Below, piece by piece: positions 6,801 to 15,600 of a stretch of DNA of 23,671 nucleotides (position 1 is its first letter; the number at the start of each line of letters is the position of its first letter). The notes under the pieces were generated by a model. That model was not told the origin of the DNA, searched no databases, and saw only the letters and a list, made by a program, of their open reading frames with translations. The translations under genes were made by a program, and so were the position numbers. The stretch lies in the IMG/VR virus record IMGVR_UViG_3300038456_000067, positions 1-23,671 of that record. One strand, written 5' to 3'. The stretch comes from a virus.

Positions 6801-9767
6801 TTCCGCACTGGGGTAGGCAATCTCGTAGGGGCTCTCTATCGGCGCACCAGTGCCTTCCTCACGGACGGCACGACCATCATCGGATGGCACCGGCATGATC
6901 TCGCCCCCTGGATCACGGGCGGCATGACCGTCGCCAGCCTGGGCGTGAACGCCTCCCCGAACGGCAACCTCGATGCGTTAGTTATAACAGTGGCGGATAA
7001 CAAGAATGATATGTGGGTCGAGAAGGCTACGCAGGTATTCGATGAAGATGATGTGCTCGCGGACGCCTTCTTCTTGGATCATGCCAAGGTGCCGGACACG
7101 CTCCTGGAAACCTCCGTGAATGGTGTGCTGGGCGTCCGCCTTACGGGGCTCTGGTATCAGGCCGGGACGGCCACGGTCACAATCGCCGGCCTCGATCTGG
7201 GTGACTTCGATCTCGATACACAGACCCCCCACAGCTCTGTCTTTGTGCCCTATGGCACCGGGATTGCCCCGAAGTACATCGACTACACGCAGCCGGGTGC
7301 AGGCGCCTATCTGTTCACGCCGGCTTTCCTGGCTGCAAATACAACGCAGACTATTGCGCGCAACGGCAGCGCGGTCGTGTTCGCTGGCTCAGGTGCAACT
7401 GCAACCACCACCACTTCGGTGACCACGACCTTCTCCGTCCAGTCTTTCGTGCCTGTGGCTTCGATCGACAGCAACGTGGATACGCAGAACACCAATGCGT
7501 TGATTGATTGGACGAACAACATTCTGGCCATCCCAGCGCATGATAGTAGCGGTATCCGGGAGTTCGGAGCGCTGACCGGCGTTGAGAACTATGCTCTGTT
7601 GATGGACACCATTGATAGTGGCAGCGGCACGACTTGGAAGAACGACATCGGCGCAATCCAGAATGGTGATGTCTATGTGCAGACCAAGGGCGGCGATTAC
7701 GGTGACCTTGCGAAGATCGACAACACGTTGACCCTGACCTATGATCAAGTAGGCAATGCCAATGAGACATCTGGGCCGTATGCTATCCCGTACGCAGCAA
7801 GCATGGCTATCTCAAGCGGTGGCGACTTCCTCTGCACCTCCAGTTCAACGCACGGCATTGGATTGAGCCAGACTTCGGATGGCAGTCCTATCGGGACCGC
7901 AAGTTGGGTCACGGCAACAGATTTCAGCAACGTGGCGCCTGACACCAACGACAATTTTTATCTGTTGAACAGTAGTGGCAACATCTATCAGCTTCTGACA
8001 CCGCAGCCTTTGAAGAAGCAGGGCATGATGCTTAATCTGCTCGGGCTGCTCCCGAGTGAAACCATTGATCCCACTTGGAACAATGGGCAAGGCACTTTTT
8101 CCGGCCTGGCGGTGGACGCGGCGGACGGCGGCCTTATCTTCTTTGCCAAGGGAAATTTCTCTGGGCTTTCCGCGTGGGCTTCTGGCACCACTTATGCCGA
8201 AGGCGCTATGATCTATGATGGCGCTGATTTCACAGATGACATCTATACCAGCAAGGTGGCCGGCAATGTCGGCAACCAGCCCGACCTCAGCCCAACCTAT
8301 TGGAACCGTACCACGCTCCAATACCTGGTGAAGGTGAATATCACGGAGTTGACCGGCCTTACAACCTCCCTTACAACCTCGGTCATCTCCGCTCAGATTG
8401 AACAACTCTTTGTCGCTTACTTTGGACGTGCAGCAGCCCCAGACGGCATGACTTATTGGGTAGCCGCTGCTCAGGGCGGCATGCCAATGGTGTCCATCGC
8501 CGCTTCCTTTGGGGTGCAGCCCGAGAGCCTTGCCCTCTATCCATTCCTGGTTAACCCCGGCGCCGCGACTACGCTCGAACAAGAAGCTTTCCTAAATGCC
8601 CTCTATGGCAACTCGTTTAATCGCCTGCCCACTACGGCTGGGGTAGCCTACTGGCTGCCGCAGCTCGTTGCGGCTGGCAGCGATATTAACGCCATTGGCG
8701 CCTTCGTTATGAACATCATTTCGGGGGCCACAGGAGCAGATGTGACTACGCTGGCCAATCGGGTCACAGTCGCAAGCTACTTCACCAACGGATTAACCCA
8801 ATATGGCTTGCCCTACAATGCAGCGGCCGCTGTTGTGTCATCCGCGGTGATTGCCGCCACTACTTCTGATCCCGCAACGGTGACGACCGAAGAGGCTGCT
8901 GTTCTCACCTACCTAAATGGGGTTGGCGCAACCGATGCGTTCGTGACCTCTTCGACTGCGGCCATCGTGCCATCAAACTTCACATTGGCTTGGGCAGTCC
9001 CGACGACTTTCATGCCCAATGGCACGAATGATCTGCTGTCGCAAAGCACAATCAATGGGTCATTCACTTTCGTGAGCCCGTGGATTTATTCCGCCTCCCT
9101 GCCCAATGCTACCGTAGTTGCAACCACGGTCAACACCGTCACGGGAGCCGTCACCACTACGCTCTGCCCTGGCCTTGATATGGAAAGTGCGGGTCAGGCC
9201 TACGACAGCGTTTCCAACAGCATCGTGTTCAACGGCAAATATGTGAGCACGACTTCAGGGGCGCCAGCTCCTCTCAATGCAACAGTCACTTGCGATGCCA
9301 CTTGGCTGCGCCTGTTCCTCGGTGGCACCTCTACCCTGCCTCCCAGCACGGTTCTGACCGGCCTCTACACTTTCGCTGGCTACATCCAAGCCGTGGTGGG
9401 TTACGGCTACACCTCGCAGGGCCAGATACTGCGCCCGATCAGCCCCGACGACACTGGGGCCAAGGCAGGCCCGGGGTTTGAAAAGACCCGGCGTAGTCAT
9501 GTTGTCGGGATGCTTTTGCATAACACAATAGGATTGCAGTTCGGCACCTCGTTCACGGGGAGCCAGCTTCAGCCGGCCGTGCTCAAAGGCGGCCAGGACG
9601 GCAATACGGGCACCCAATTGGCCCCCAACGAGATGTTCTCCGGTCATTATCGACGCCCATTGATTGATGACTATTCTTATGATAGTATGCTGGCCTGGCA
9701 GATCACGCGCCCCTACCCAGCCTCCGTGGTGAACATCGGCGCCTTCATCGAAACACAGGACATCTAA
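3819..9767 (+). CDS. Giant tail nozzle / tail tubular protein B-like protein with two DUF4214 domains
   Basis: 1982 residues, about two to three times the usual length of T7 gp12-type nozzle proteins (~800). It begins four bases after the adaptor stop. N-terminus (SFLAGEWSPFFQGRADKKEY, then NSFPLEEGTWVRRPGFRLIA) has the typical 'GE.SP...GR.D...Y......N......G....RPG' signature. Residues ~905-1025 (IAASALSEPLTPTS ... GMGLVFIQKFMHRVME ... GWHRHDL) are the conserved core. Residues ~1891-1982 give the usual end (LFxGH-like MFSGHYRRPL, YPASVVNIGAFIETQD). Extra length comes from DUF4214 at ~176-358 and ~1522-1705, a beta-propeller-like stretch at ~1208-1451 and carbohydrate-binding-like W..xxY..G segments at ~585-630 and ~1448-1506. 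It forms the distal tail tube; the additions are probably surface-exposed and host-contacting (inference). Confidence 0.8.
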   Translation: MARSSYLQTSFLAGEWSPFFQGRADKKEYKSAMNVCRNSFPLEEGTWVRRPGFRLIAPCQFGGAIFSQSRVYPVEFTEDQPIDLVLQDGRIGFLYGNAPLLTTGIPTLDGISTSNPALLTLATNAYNWQAGDEVMFLFDQTVPGIEGLPLRGGRLFLLGSSAAGTVSNFVTYASDVSQIEQLFVAYLGRSAAPVGMTYWLNAFLGGMPMNAIAASFCVQPETLGLFPYLTNPATVTTLQWGAFLNSVFENLFNHAENVGVDPTGFAYWMAQLAAVTNVNQLGLVVRNIISGAAGTDLTTMTNRTTVASFFTQQFAAYDVPYISAAITLSHAVITATTSTSGTVTTEEAAITAYITAVGGVLVAGSGYSFTLYDAFTGAPLDGSSLGLNGVAGITVGRLAIVNSPNTGGTLAQTRIVQNQDFALILNGADPPQVLTIANFAPVDTSYSWLGPDFPVATADVELVPLTMLDGPYLDPVVDSSNTPSVVNWTGGTISGPSIVPGDGTYAGGATPGTIVAVKQPLLADVTSTQYTFWTFTGHNTQANGDQVLATAPAGPICDQAGWAPADPTGSNSQATGTFTITAGFQAWVNKQAYMPGNCVSISTQAYRCLWPCASVQPGVTTGWAQYWVAIDSGYAVTGPAAALVGFQPTDIGRMVRLLSAPADYDPTVVYGDGALVMFDNQAYVHTGEGIASYDSTGAQLLLGTTMNHAGTAGVSPATFAAPQFGTLCFDQLDDAQTGTPANPPVSSTLKPGWAPAANAFNWIWGRIVSVTSSSVAVITLDPASAPMLAPLNNFQINTWRLGAFAEGSWPACGTFYEARFWLGGAIKNRFDTSQSDGWVPGNTVLNMSPTVVTGDLDTGYSNDGTVTDACGISYTLQSKDANDIRWFNPDKDGLLAGTISGEWMIAASALSEPLTPTSIQAKQVTHYGCADIEPRKTGMGLVFIQKFMHRVMEFLPQVFVGGFIAPHLNEAAKHLSTNTLVEMAYQEELAPLLWFRTGVGNLVGALYRRTSAFLTDGTTIIGWHRHDLAPWITGGMTVASLGVNASPNGNLDALVITVADNKNDMWVEKATQVFDEDDVLADAFFLDHAKVPDTLLETSVNGVLGVRLTGLWYQAGTATVTIAGLDLGDFDLDTQTPHSSVFVPYGTGIAPKYIDYTQPGAGAYLFTPAFLAANTTQTIARNGSAVVFAGSGATATTTTSVTTTFSVQSFVPVASIDSNVDTQNTNALIDWTNNILAIPAHDSSGIREFGALTGVENYALLMDTIDSGSGTTWKNDIGAIQNGDVYVQTKGGDYGDLAKIDNTLTLTYDQVGNANETSGPYAIPYAASMAISSGGDFLCTSSSTHGIGLSQTSDGSPIGTASWVTATDFSNVAPDTNDNFYLLNSSGNIYQLLTPQPLKKQGMMLNLLGLLPSETIDPTWNNGQGTFSGLAVDAADGGLIFFAKGNFSGLSAWASGTTYAEGAMIYDGADFTDDIYTSKVAGNVGNQPDLSPTYWNRTTLQYLVKVNITELTGLTTSLTTSVISAQIEQLFVAYFGRAAAPDGMTYWVAAAQGGMPMVSIAASFGVQPESLALYPFLVNPGAATTLEQEAFLNALYGNSFNRLPTTAGVAYWLPQLVAAGSDINAIGAFVMNIISGATGADVTTLANRVTVASYFTNGLTQYGLPYNAAAAVVSSAVIAATTSDPATVTTEEAAVLTYLNGVGATDAFVTSSTAAIVPSNFTLAWAVPTTFMPNGTNDLLSQSTINGSFTFVSPWIYSASLPNATVVATTVNTVTGAVTTTLCPGLDMESAGQAYDSVSNSIVFNGKYVSTTSGAPAPLNATVTCDATWLRLFLGGTSTLPPSTVLTGLYTFAGYIQAVVGYGYTSQGQILRPISPDDTGAKAGPGFEKTRRSHVVGMLLHNTIGLQFGTSFTGSQLQPAVLKGGQDGNTGTQLAPNEMFSGHYRRPLIDDYSYDSMLAWQITRPYPASVVNIGAFIETQDI
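4344..4893 (+). repeat. DUF4214 domain copy 1 (in-frame internal duplication)
   Basis: Encodes residues ~176-358 of the nozzle protein: QIEQLFVAYLGRSAAPVGMT followed by YWLNAF, the typical DUF4214 opening 'lY.ayfgR.aD..G..YW'. It inserts between native strands GSSAAGTVSNF and GSGYSFTLYDAFTG. The 5' 70 bases are nearly the same as those of copy 2 near 8390; the rest has diverged. Confidence 0.75.
8382..8935 (+). repeat. DUF4214 domain copy 2 (in-frame internal duplication)
   Basis: Encodes residues ~1522-1705 of the nozzle protein: QIEQLFVAYFGRAAAPDGMT then YW, GGMPM, ASFGVQPESLALYPFL, MNIISGATGADVTTLANR and VTTEEAAVLTYLNGVG. All align in order with copy 1. The canonical R-x-A-x-x-x-D-G form is kept here (AAAPDGMTYW), whereas copy 1 has V for D, so copy 2 looks closer to the family consensus. 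Confidence 0.75.
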
Positions 9768-9768
9768 T

Positions 9769-10272
9769 ATGGCTGGCGGGATTGGCGGTCTTATCGGCGG
9801 GATCGGCGGCGCCGTCTCGGATATGTACACTTCGGAAGCTGACAGCATCGAAGCTGCCGGCGACTGGACGGCCGCGCAATCCGATACGGCTGCAGCCAAC
9901 ATTGAGAACCAGAACATCAATCTGGAGAAGCTGTCCACGCAATTCCAAGACGTGCAGACGCAGCGTAAGATTTCGCAGACCGAAGGGGCAGCCACCGCGA
10001 TCGAAGGCTCCGGTAATGTCGGTGGTGGCTCGGCTGGCGACATCATGCGCGAGAGTGTCCAGCAAGGCGCCCTGGCCAAGACGATCATCAATACGCAGGG
10101 TGCCATGCAAGAGAATGCCTTCCAAGCGCAGGAGGACGCCTATACGGGTGAAGCCACCGCGCTGAAGGCCAAGAGCAACGCTGAAGACAAAATGGCGCAA
10201 GGCGCACAGGTCGCCGGGATGTTCTCGATCCTGGGCGGCGTAGCAGGGATGATGGGCGGGATGGGCGGCTAA
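9769..10272 (+). CDS. Internal virion protein (T7 gp14-like, ejection protein A)
   Basis: 167 residues. ATG one base after the nozzle stop, with AGGA about 10 bases upstream. The ends are Gly-rich and hydrophobic (GGIGGLIGGIGGAV near the start, MFSILGGVAGMMGGMGG at the end). The middle is Ala/Gln-rich helix (ENQNINLEKLSTQFQDVQTQ) with the pattern GSGNVGGGSAGDIMRESVQQG, as in small internal virion proteins of podoviruses. These are packed in the head core and ejected into the outer membrane at infection. The stop overlaps the next start by one base (TAATG), and two larger internal proteins follow, reproducing the T7 gp14-gp15-gp16 order. Direct homology to gp14 is not claimed; the role is by composition and order. 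Confidence 0.7.
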   Translation: MAGGIGGLIGGIGGAVSDMYTSEADSIEAAGDWTAAQSDTAAANIENQNINLEKLSTQFQDVQTQRKISQTEGAATAIEGSGNVGGGSAGDIMRESVQQGALAKTIINTQGAMQENAFQAQEDAYTGEATALKAKSNAEDKMAQGAQVAGMFSILGGVAGMMGGMGG

Positions 10273-12632
10273 TGCCAAAAATTCCAATTTTTGATGCAGG
10301 CTCCGGTAAACTGACGCCGCCCGAACAGGGCGCGCAGGCGTTGTCGCGCGCCGGCATGATGGAGGCTCGCTACGCTTCCGAGACTGCCAGCGGCATCAAG
10401 CAGGAAGGTGCCGAGATTGGCCGAGGCATCGCCTCGATCGGAGTTGGGATCAACGACTACACCGAGCACGCCCAGGCGCACACCGATGCTCTGGCCGAGA
10501 CGGATGCGGACGCTCAGATACTTTCGAACAAACTGAATGCCCAAGGAGCAATCACAGACGCCGCGACGGCCCACGACCCGGATGGCAATCCCATTCCTGA
10601 GGCCGAGAACCCCGGCTTCGGTGGTGATAAAGGCTTTCCGCCGGGCTCCCAGGTTCCTACACCGGAAGCTGTTGGAGCTAAAGCCAGTCAGACAATCAAT
10701 CAGCATCAAGCCGCGGGACAAAGTATCCTGGATCGGCTCGATGGCCAAGGTGTCAGCGACGCGGCGCAACAGCGCATCAATCGCAAAATCCAAGCGGCGA
10801 ATGGTGAACTCCAGCTCAAGGCAGCAGATCAGCACAGTAAAGCAGTAGCTGCCCATGTCATCAACCAGACAGATGAAAGCACCCGTGCGCTGTTGGGTGA
10901 TACCAATCAACATCCCGAGAATTTGGATGCCAATCTGGATCAAGGGCACGAGTTTTTTAAGACGTTGCGCGGTCACGCAAGCGGCGAATATGTTGGCCCG
11001 ATGGACGAAAAAGCCACGGAGATGGAAAGCGCCTTCCGAGAAGCAACCGTCACGGCTGCCGTGGAAGCGACTGCACGCGATGGTCAGCCCGGTGCCATTG
11101 ATCGCGCCACGAAACTCATGGATCAATATCCGAAGGATGTGAAGAACCGGGATGCAATGGTGACCCACATCACCGAGCTGGCCAAGCAAGCCACTACCAG
11201 CCAGAACGCTCAAGAAGAGATGACCAATCGGCACGAGAAAGAAACGATTGCCACCCAGACTGGTCAAGCGTGGAGCAACTATAAGCCCGGCATGGCCTTC
11301 CCTGCCGAGATTGAACATTCGATTGAAGGGATGAAGCATCCTCAGACGGTCGCGCAGATGAAGGCAGTCTGGGCCGCCAACGAACAAACCCGGCTGCATG
11401 GCAATCAAGTTGATCCCAATGTCGCTGAGACAAACATGAGCCCAATTCGACAAGAGCTGTTGGGCAACGGCGATCCTGATGTGGCTGTGGAGCATCTACG
11501 GCAGGCCTACGGCAACAAGCAAATCAACAAGGCTGATTATGAGGAAGGGATGCTGCTTCATAATGATCCTGCGACCAAAGGAACGGCCAAAGCCGGCGAT
11601 GACTGGCTGAAAACTGGTGGCGAAAGCCAGATTGACCGGGCGTACACTGTCTCTGATCCCCAGTCAAAATCCAACCTTGGTCAACAGTCGGTCCAGAAAT
11701 GGCGACAGGATTATGCTGCACGCGCAGCGGCCGACCCGGCTCACGCACGAGACTTGCTGGACCCATCCAAGCCGGGCAACATGGTATCGCCGGAAGGCTT
11801 GGCCAAATATCGCACGACAGCCGCGCAGAGCCAGGCTTACGATAAGCAGCAGACAGACCTCGACAAGGCTGCTGACAAGGCCCGTGCGGCTGCGCCCATA
11901 GCGCCCGCCTTGGGGGTGCCCGCGAAGGCTGTAGCACCCGCTGCGCCAGCCAAGGATAGTCTCGGGCGCATTGGGGGGCCAACTGCGGCGCCCATCCAGT
12001 TTAGCCATGGCGATCTGTTGGCGAAGGGCATCACTACGCCAGAAGCGGCCCTCGCCTACGCGGTCAAGACTTATCAGCCTGGCACCAGGATCACTGACAC
12101 GACGACTGGAAAACAATATATCGTTCCAGGTACTGCAGCTCCAGCGGCTGCGGCACCGGCTGCGCCTGTCCAGAAGATGAACTATGAACCCCCGACTACC
12201 AATGCGGCACCCGCGCATGCCGCTTCCGTTCGAAACAATAATCCTGGGGCTCAGTGGCCGAACGCTCTGGCCAAAGAGTACGGCGCCACCGGGCATCAGA
12301 ACCTGGCCGATGGCAACAAGATTGCAACCTTCCCAACTCCGATGCACGGCGCCGCCGCTAACATGGCGTTGTTCGACACCAAATACGTTGGGCACACGAT
12401 AGAGCAAATCCAAAAGACCTGGAGTGGTCAGCATCGTGCAAGCCTGCCAGGCTATGCCCCTGGAACGCGCGTCACGGAAGAGATGGCGCATGATCCCAAA
12501 TTCATGATCCCCTTCATGAAGGCAATGGCAGAAGCAGAGGCTCCGCGTGGGTCCTCGGTTATGTCGGATGCTCAGTGGAAACAGGCATTTGACTTTTATC
12601 AGAGCAAGTCGTCCAGCAATACGGGGACGTAA
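10272..12632 (+). CDS. Internal virion protein B with C-terminal RNNNPG cell-wall-type domain
   Basis: 786 residues, start overlapping the preceding stop (TAATG). Residues ~1-540 are mostly polar Ala/Gln/Glu/Lys-rich helix without membrane segments, as expected for an ejection channel or core protein like T7 gp15. A Pro/Ala linker follows (~540-580 and ~620-640, e.g. APAAAAPAAPV). The C-terminus from residue ~653 starts VRNNNPGAQWPN and continues GHQNLADGNKIATFPTPMHG with AAANMALF and TIEQIQKTWSG. That is the signature of RNNNPGN domains, which recur in phage virion proteins linked to peptidoglycan degradation (recalled from structural protein P5-like and muramidase-like families). It may open the murein during DNA entry. 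Catalytic residues cannot be assigned with confidence. Confidence 0.7.
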   Translation: MPKIPIFDAGSGKLTPPEQGAQALSRAGMMEARYASETASGIKQEGAEIGRGIASIGVGINDYTEHAQAHTDALAETDADAQILSNKLNAQGAITDAATAHDPDGNPIPEAENPGFGGDKGFPPGSQVPTPEAVGAKASQTINQHQAAGQSILDRLDGQGVSDAAQQRINRKIQAANGELQLKAADQHSKAVAAHVINQTDESTRALLGDTNQHPENLDANLDQGHEFFKTLRGHASGEYVGPMDEKATEMESAFREATVTAAVEATARDGQPGAIDRATKLMDQYPKDVKNRDAMVTHITELAKQATTSQNAQEEMTNRHEKETIATQTGQAWSNYKPGMAFPAEIEHSIEGMKHPQTVAQMKAVWAANEQTRLHGNQVDPNVAETNMSPIRQELLGNGDPDVAVEHLRQAYGNKQINKADYEEGMLLHNDPATKGTAKAGDDWLKTGGESQIDRAYTVSDPQSKSNLGQQSVQKWRQDYAARAAADPAHARDLLDPSKPGNMVSPEGLAKYRTTAAQSQAYDKQQTDLDKAADKARAAAPIAPALGVPAKAVAPAAPAKDSLGRIGGPTAAPIQFSHGDLLAKGITTPEAALAYAVKTYQPGTRITDTTTGKQYIVPGTAAPAAAAPAAPVQKMNYEPPTTNAAPAHAASVRNNNPGAQWPNALAKEYGATGHQNLADGNKIATFPTPMHGAAANMALFDTKYVGHTIEQIQKTWSGQHRASLPGYAPGTRVTEEMAHDPKFMIPFMKAMAEAEAPRGSSVMSDAQWKQAFDFYQSKSSSNTGT

Positions 12633-15600
12633 TGGCAGCCATTAAAGACATCAATCCGGCAGCCGGTCCTGATCCCGAAACGCAATTGAAAGCTGGGATG
12701 GCTGATAATGCCAACCCTGGCCTAGAGGGTGGCATCCCGGAAGGGACGCAACCGCCTGAAGGCCAGGTTCAGCCAGACATCAGCCCGAAGCAGGCTGCAG
12801 ATAAGCCGGCCGAAGACCTGTTCTCTAAGTTCCAGGCTGCGCCAGCCGCGCCTCCCGAAGACCTGTTCTCTAAGTTCCAGGCTGCCCCTGGCCCGTCAAT
12901 CGACCCAAGCCCGCAAGCGTTTGAAGACCGGGTTAACCAAGGGAAGGCCGTAGTTTCGGGCTGGGAAAAAGAACTCAAGGAATGGTCTGGCAAACAGCTT
13001 TTCAGCGGTGACACCTATCACGCGATGGCTGGCGGCCTGGGCGTCCTTGGCGCCACGGGCCTGGGCGTTGTCAATTCGATCTTGAGTGGTGCCACACTGC
13101 CCCATGATGTCGATGCCGGCCGCGTCACTTCAATGGATGAACTGATCAGCCGCTCCCGCGACCTGGCGATGCTCGGTGGCGTGACGGCCGATATACGGTT
13201 CGGTGGCGTGAAACCACTGGTCGACGCCGGCAATGGTCAGACTGCCAGGCTTGGGGATGATCCTGCTACAGGAGCGGTGAAGGGTGATCTGGTGGGCGAA
13301 TATCCGCCGAAGCCCGCAGACTTCACCAACGCTGCTGCCTCCGTGGCCAAGACGCTGCCCGAGAAGATCACCAGCGCTGCGATGCGCGATGGCGAGCATG
13401 TCGCAATGGGCACCAACCATGCCGAGGCCGCGCAGGCCCTGGAAGATGCCGGGCACAATGGCTTTGGCGGCGAGCGTGGTTATACCACCACGCAGCGGGC
13501 CTTCGTGCCAGAAGAAGAAGCACAAGGAATTGCCAAAGCCCAAAGCCAGACGACAGCGGAGGCTCCGAAATCAGAAGATATTACAATGCACAAGCCCGAG
13601 ACGGTGCAGGGCAACATCGAACAGAACCTCCGTGACAAGTGGCAGACCGAAGGCCTGCATCCCGCCGAAGTAGCACTCGATGCCAAACACGATACTTTCC
13701 TGGCCCACGATCTGGGCGCCGCAGCCGGCAGTGCGCCGACGATGCCGCCGCTGGTCTCCCCAATGGTGCAGCCGCTATCCCCCGTTGGCAAGCTGCTGCA
13801 AGTCGGCCGTGTCGGATTGGATACCCTGCTTGACATCGGCCACGACATTCAGAAAGCACTTGATCCCATGTCCGTGGGTTCACGGCCGGCGCAGGCGATC
13901 GCTACCGATGTGGCCAACACTGAGCGCCGCATTGCCTGGGATCATGCGCGTACCGACAAGTACATCTCTGACAACTTCCCGCCCGAGAGCCGCGAGAGGA
14001 TGTGGAATGCTATAGACGAACAGAGTGTAGCCATGCAGCGCGGTGAGAGCACTGAGCATCAAGGCCTGGCCACGCTGGAGCCCCATGAACAAGAACTCGT
14101 CGCTGCATTGCAGGAACACTCCAAGCGGACTTGGGACATCGCCCGCGACATTGGCATGGTCAAGGGCGAAGGGCTACCCTCCTATGGCCCCCGCATCATG
14201 ATCAATATGCTGGCCGATGTCGAAAGCAAAGTCCCGACAGCATTGGGGCGCAAGATTTCCACGCGCACCCAGAACATGATCACGCGCAAATATCTGACCG
14301 CCGAGGAAACCGAAGCTGCCGGCAAGAATATTACCGAAGGTGGGCAACTGATCCGCGATGTTCGCACCCTGCCATTGGTGACGGCCAGGATGGAACGCGC
14401 CATCATGTGGCATAAGGCGATCACGAAGATCGAGGACATCGGCGCCACCACCGGTAACAACACCGTATGGTCTGGCCCCCTGGCTGAAGGCATGGACCGC
14501 AAAGATTGGTTCACTCGACCGGAGCCAGCGTTCCAAACCTGGCAGCCTATGTTAGATCGTGGGCCAGATGGCACCCCGCGCCTTGAAGGCAACATGATGA
14601 AGATTGCCAAGAACGAAGATGGCGAAGAACTCTATGAACGGGTGCCACGCTACATCCACAAGGATTTCGAAGGCCCGCTTGATGCCATCATCCAGAAGCC
14701 GTACGGCACCGCGATGTCTGGCCTGATGAACCTCAAAGGCAAGACCATGAGCCTGGTCATGTACAGCCCTGTCATCCATAACCTGGTGGAGTTCAGCCGC
14801 GCGTTGCCGGCCGTCAATGGCAACCCAATCAAGCTGGTGCGGCTGTACTTTGATGGCAATGCGTTGAAGAACAATGCCGGCGCAATGCGCGAAGCAATCG
14901 ATGGCGGCCTGGTGCCGATCGGCAAACGCTTTTTCAACCAGGACATGTTCGCCACGATCGAGAGCCCAACTCTCACTCCCGGCCGCTCCTGGACTTCCCA
15001 GATCGCGGGGTTCTTCGGGGATATGTATAGCGAGGGAGCCGGCACCACCGCTCGCAGTGGAATAGATCGCGCGGGCGACTTCTGGCACAACACACTTTTG
15101 TGGGATCGCGTGGCCGATCTTCAGGCCGGTCTCTACAAGAACTTCCTGGACGAGTTCGGTGCCATCCCTGGCATTGATCGGTCCTCGGCAGTCCGGGCCT
15201 CGGCCCACTTCGCCAACCGCTTCGCTGGCTCCTTGCCGGTCGAAGCCATGAGCCGCGGCGCACGAACAGTTGCCAACATTGGCCTCTTCTCTCGTACCTT
15301 CACCGCGGGCAACTACGCCCTGTTCAAGGATGCTATACTAGGGTTGCCAGGAAATGTGGCTGCCCAGGTGGAGCGCGCCGTTCCCGCGGATGTGTTCCGC
15401 ACCCTCAACACGCAAGCCAAGCGCGTGGCCTTCCACGCCGTCGCCACGGACGTGGCACTGAAGTATGCCACGGGCTCAATCTTGGCCAGTGGGTTGGCGG
15501 TGATGGCCTCCGATCAGGATTGGGGCGGTGCCCTATCCGAAGTCTATCATGGCTACGTCAAACGCTTCCAAACGGCCTTTGAGAAAGGTGTTGAGCATCC

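Noticed and set aside
10269-11495. Long minus-strand open frame (408 codons) opposite internal virion protein B
   Set aside because: It lies wholly antisense to a well-supported gene, has no recognised motif and no separate Shine-Dalgarno context. It is an effect of codon bias on the other strand.
14000-14400. Possible nuclease or transglycosylase active site in the large internal virion protein
   Set aside because: The acidic and histidine residues there do not form a recognised catalytic pattern; helix-rich structural sequence is the simpler reading.
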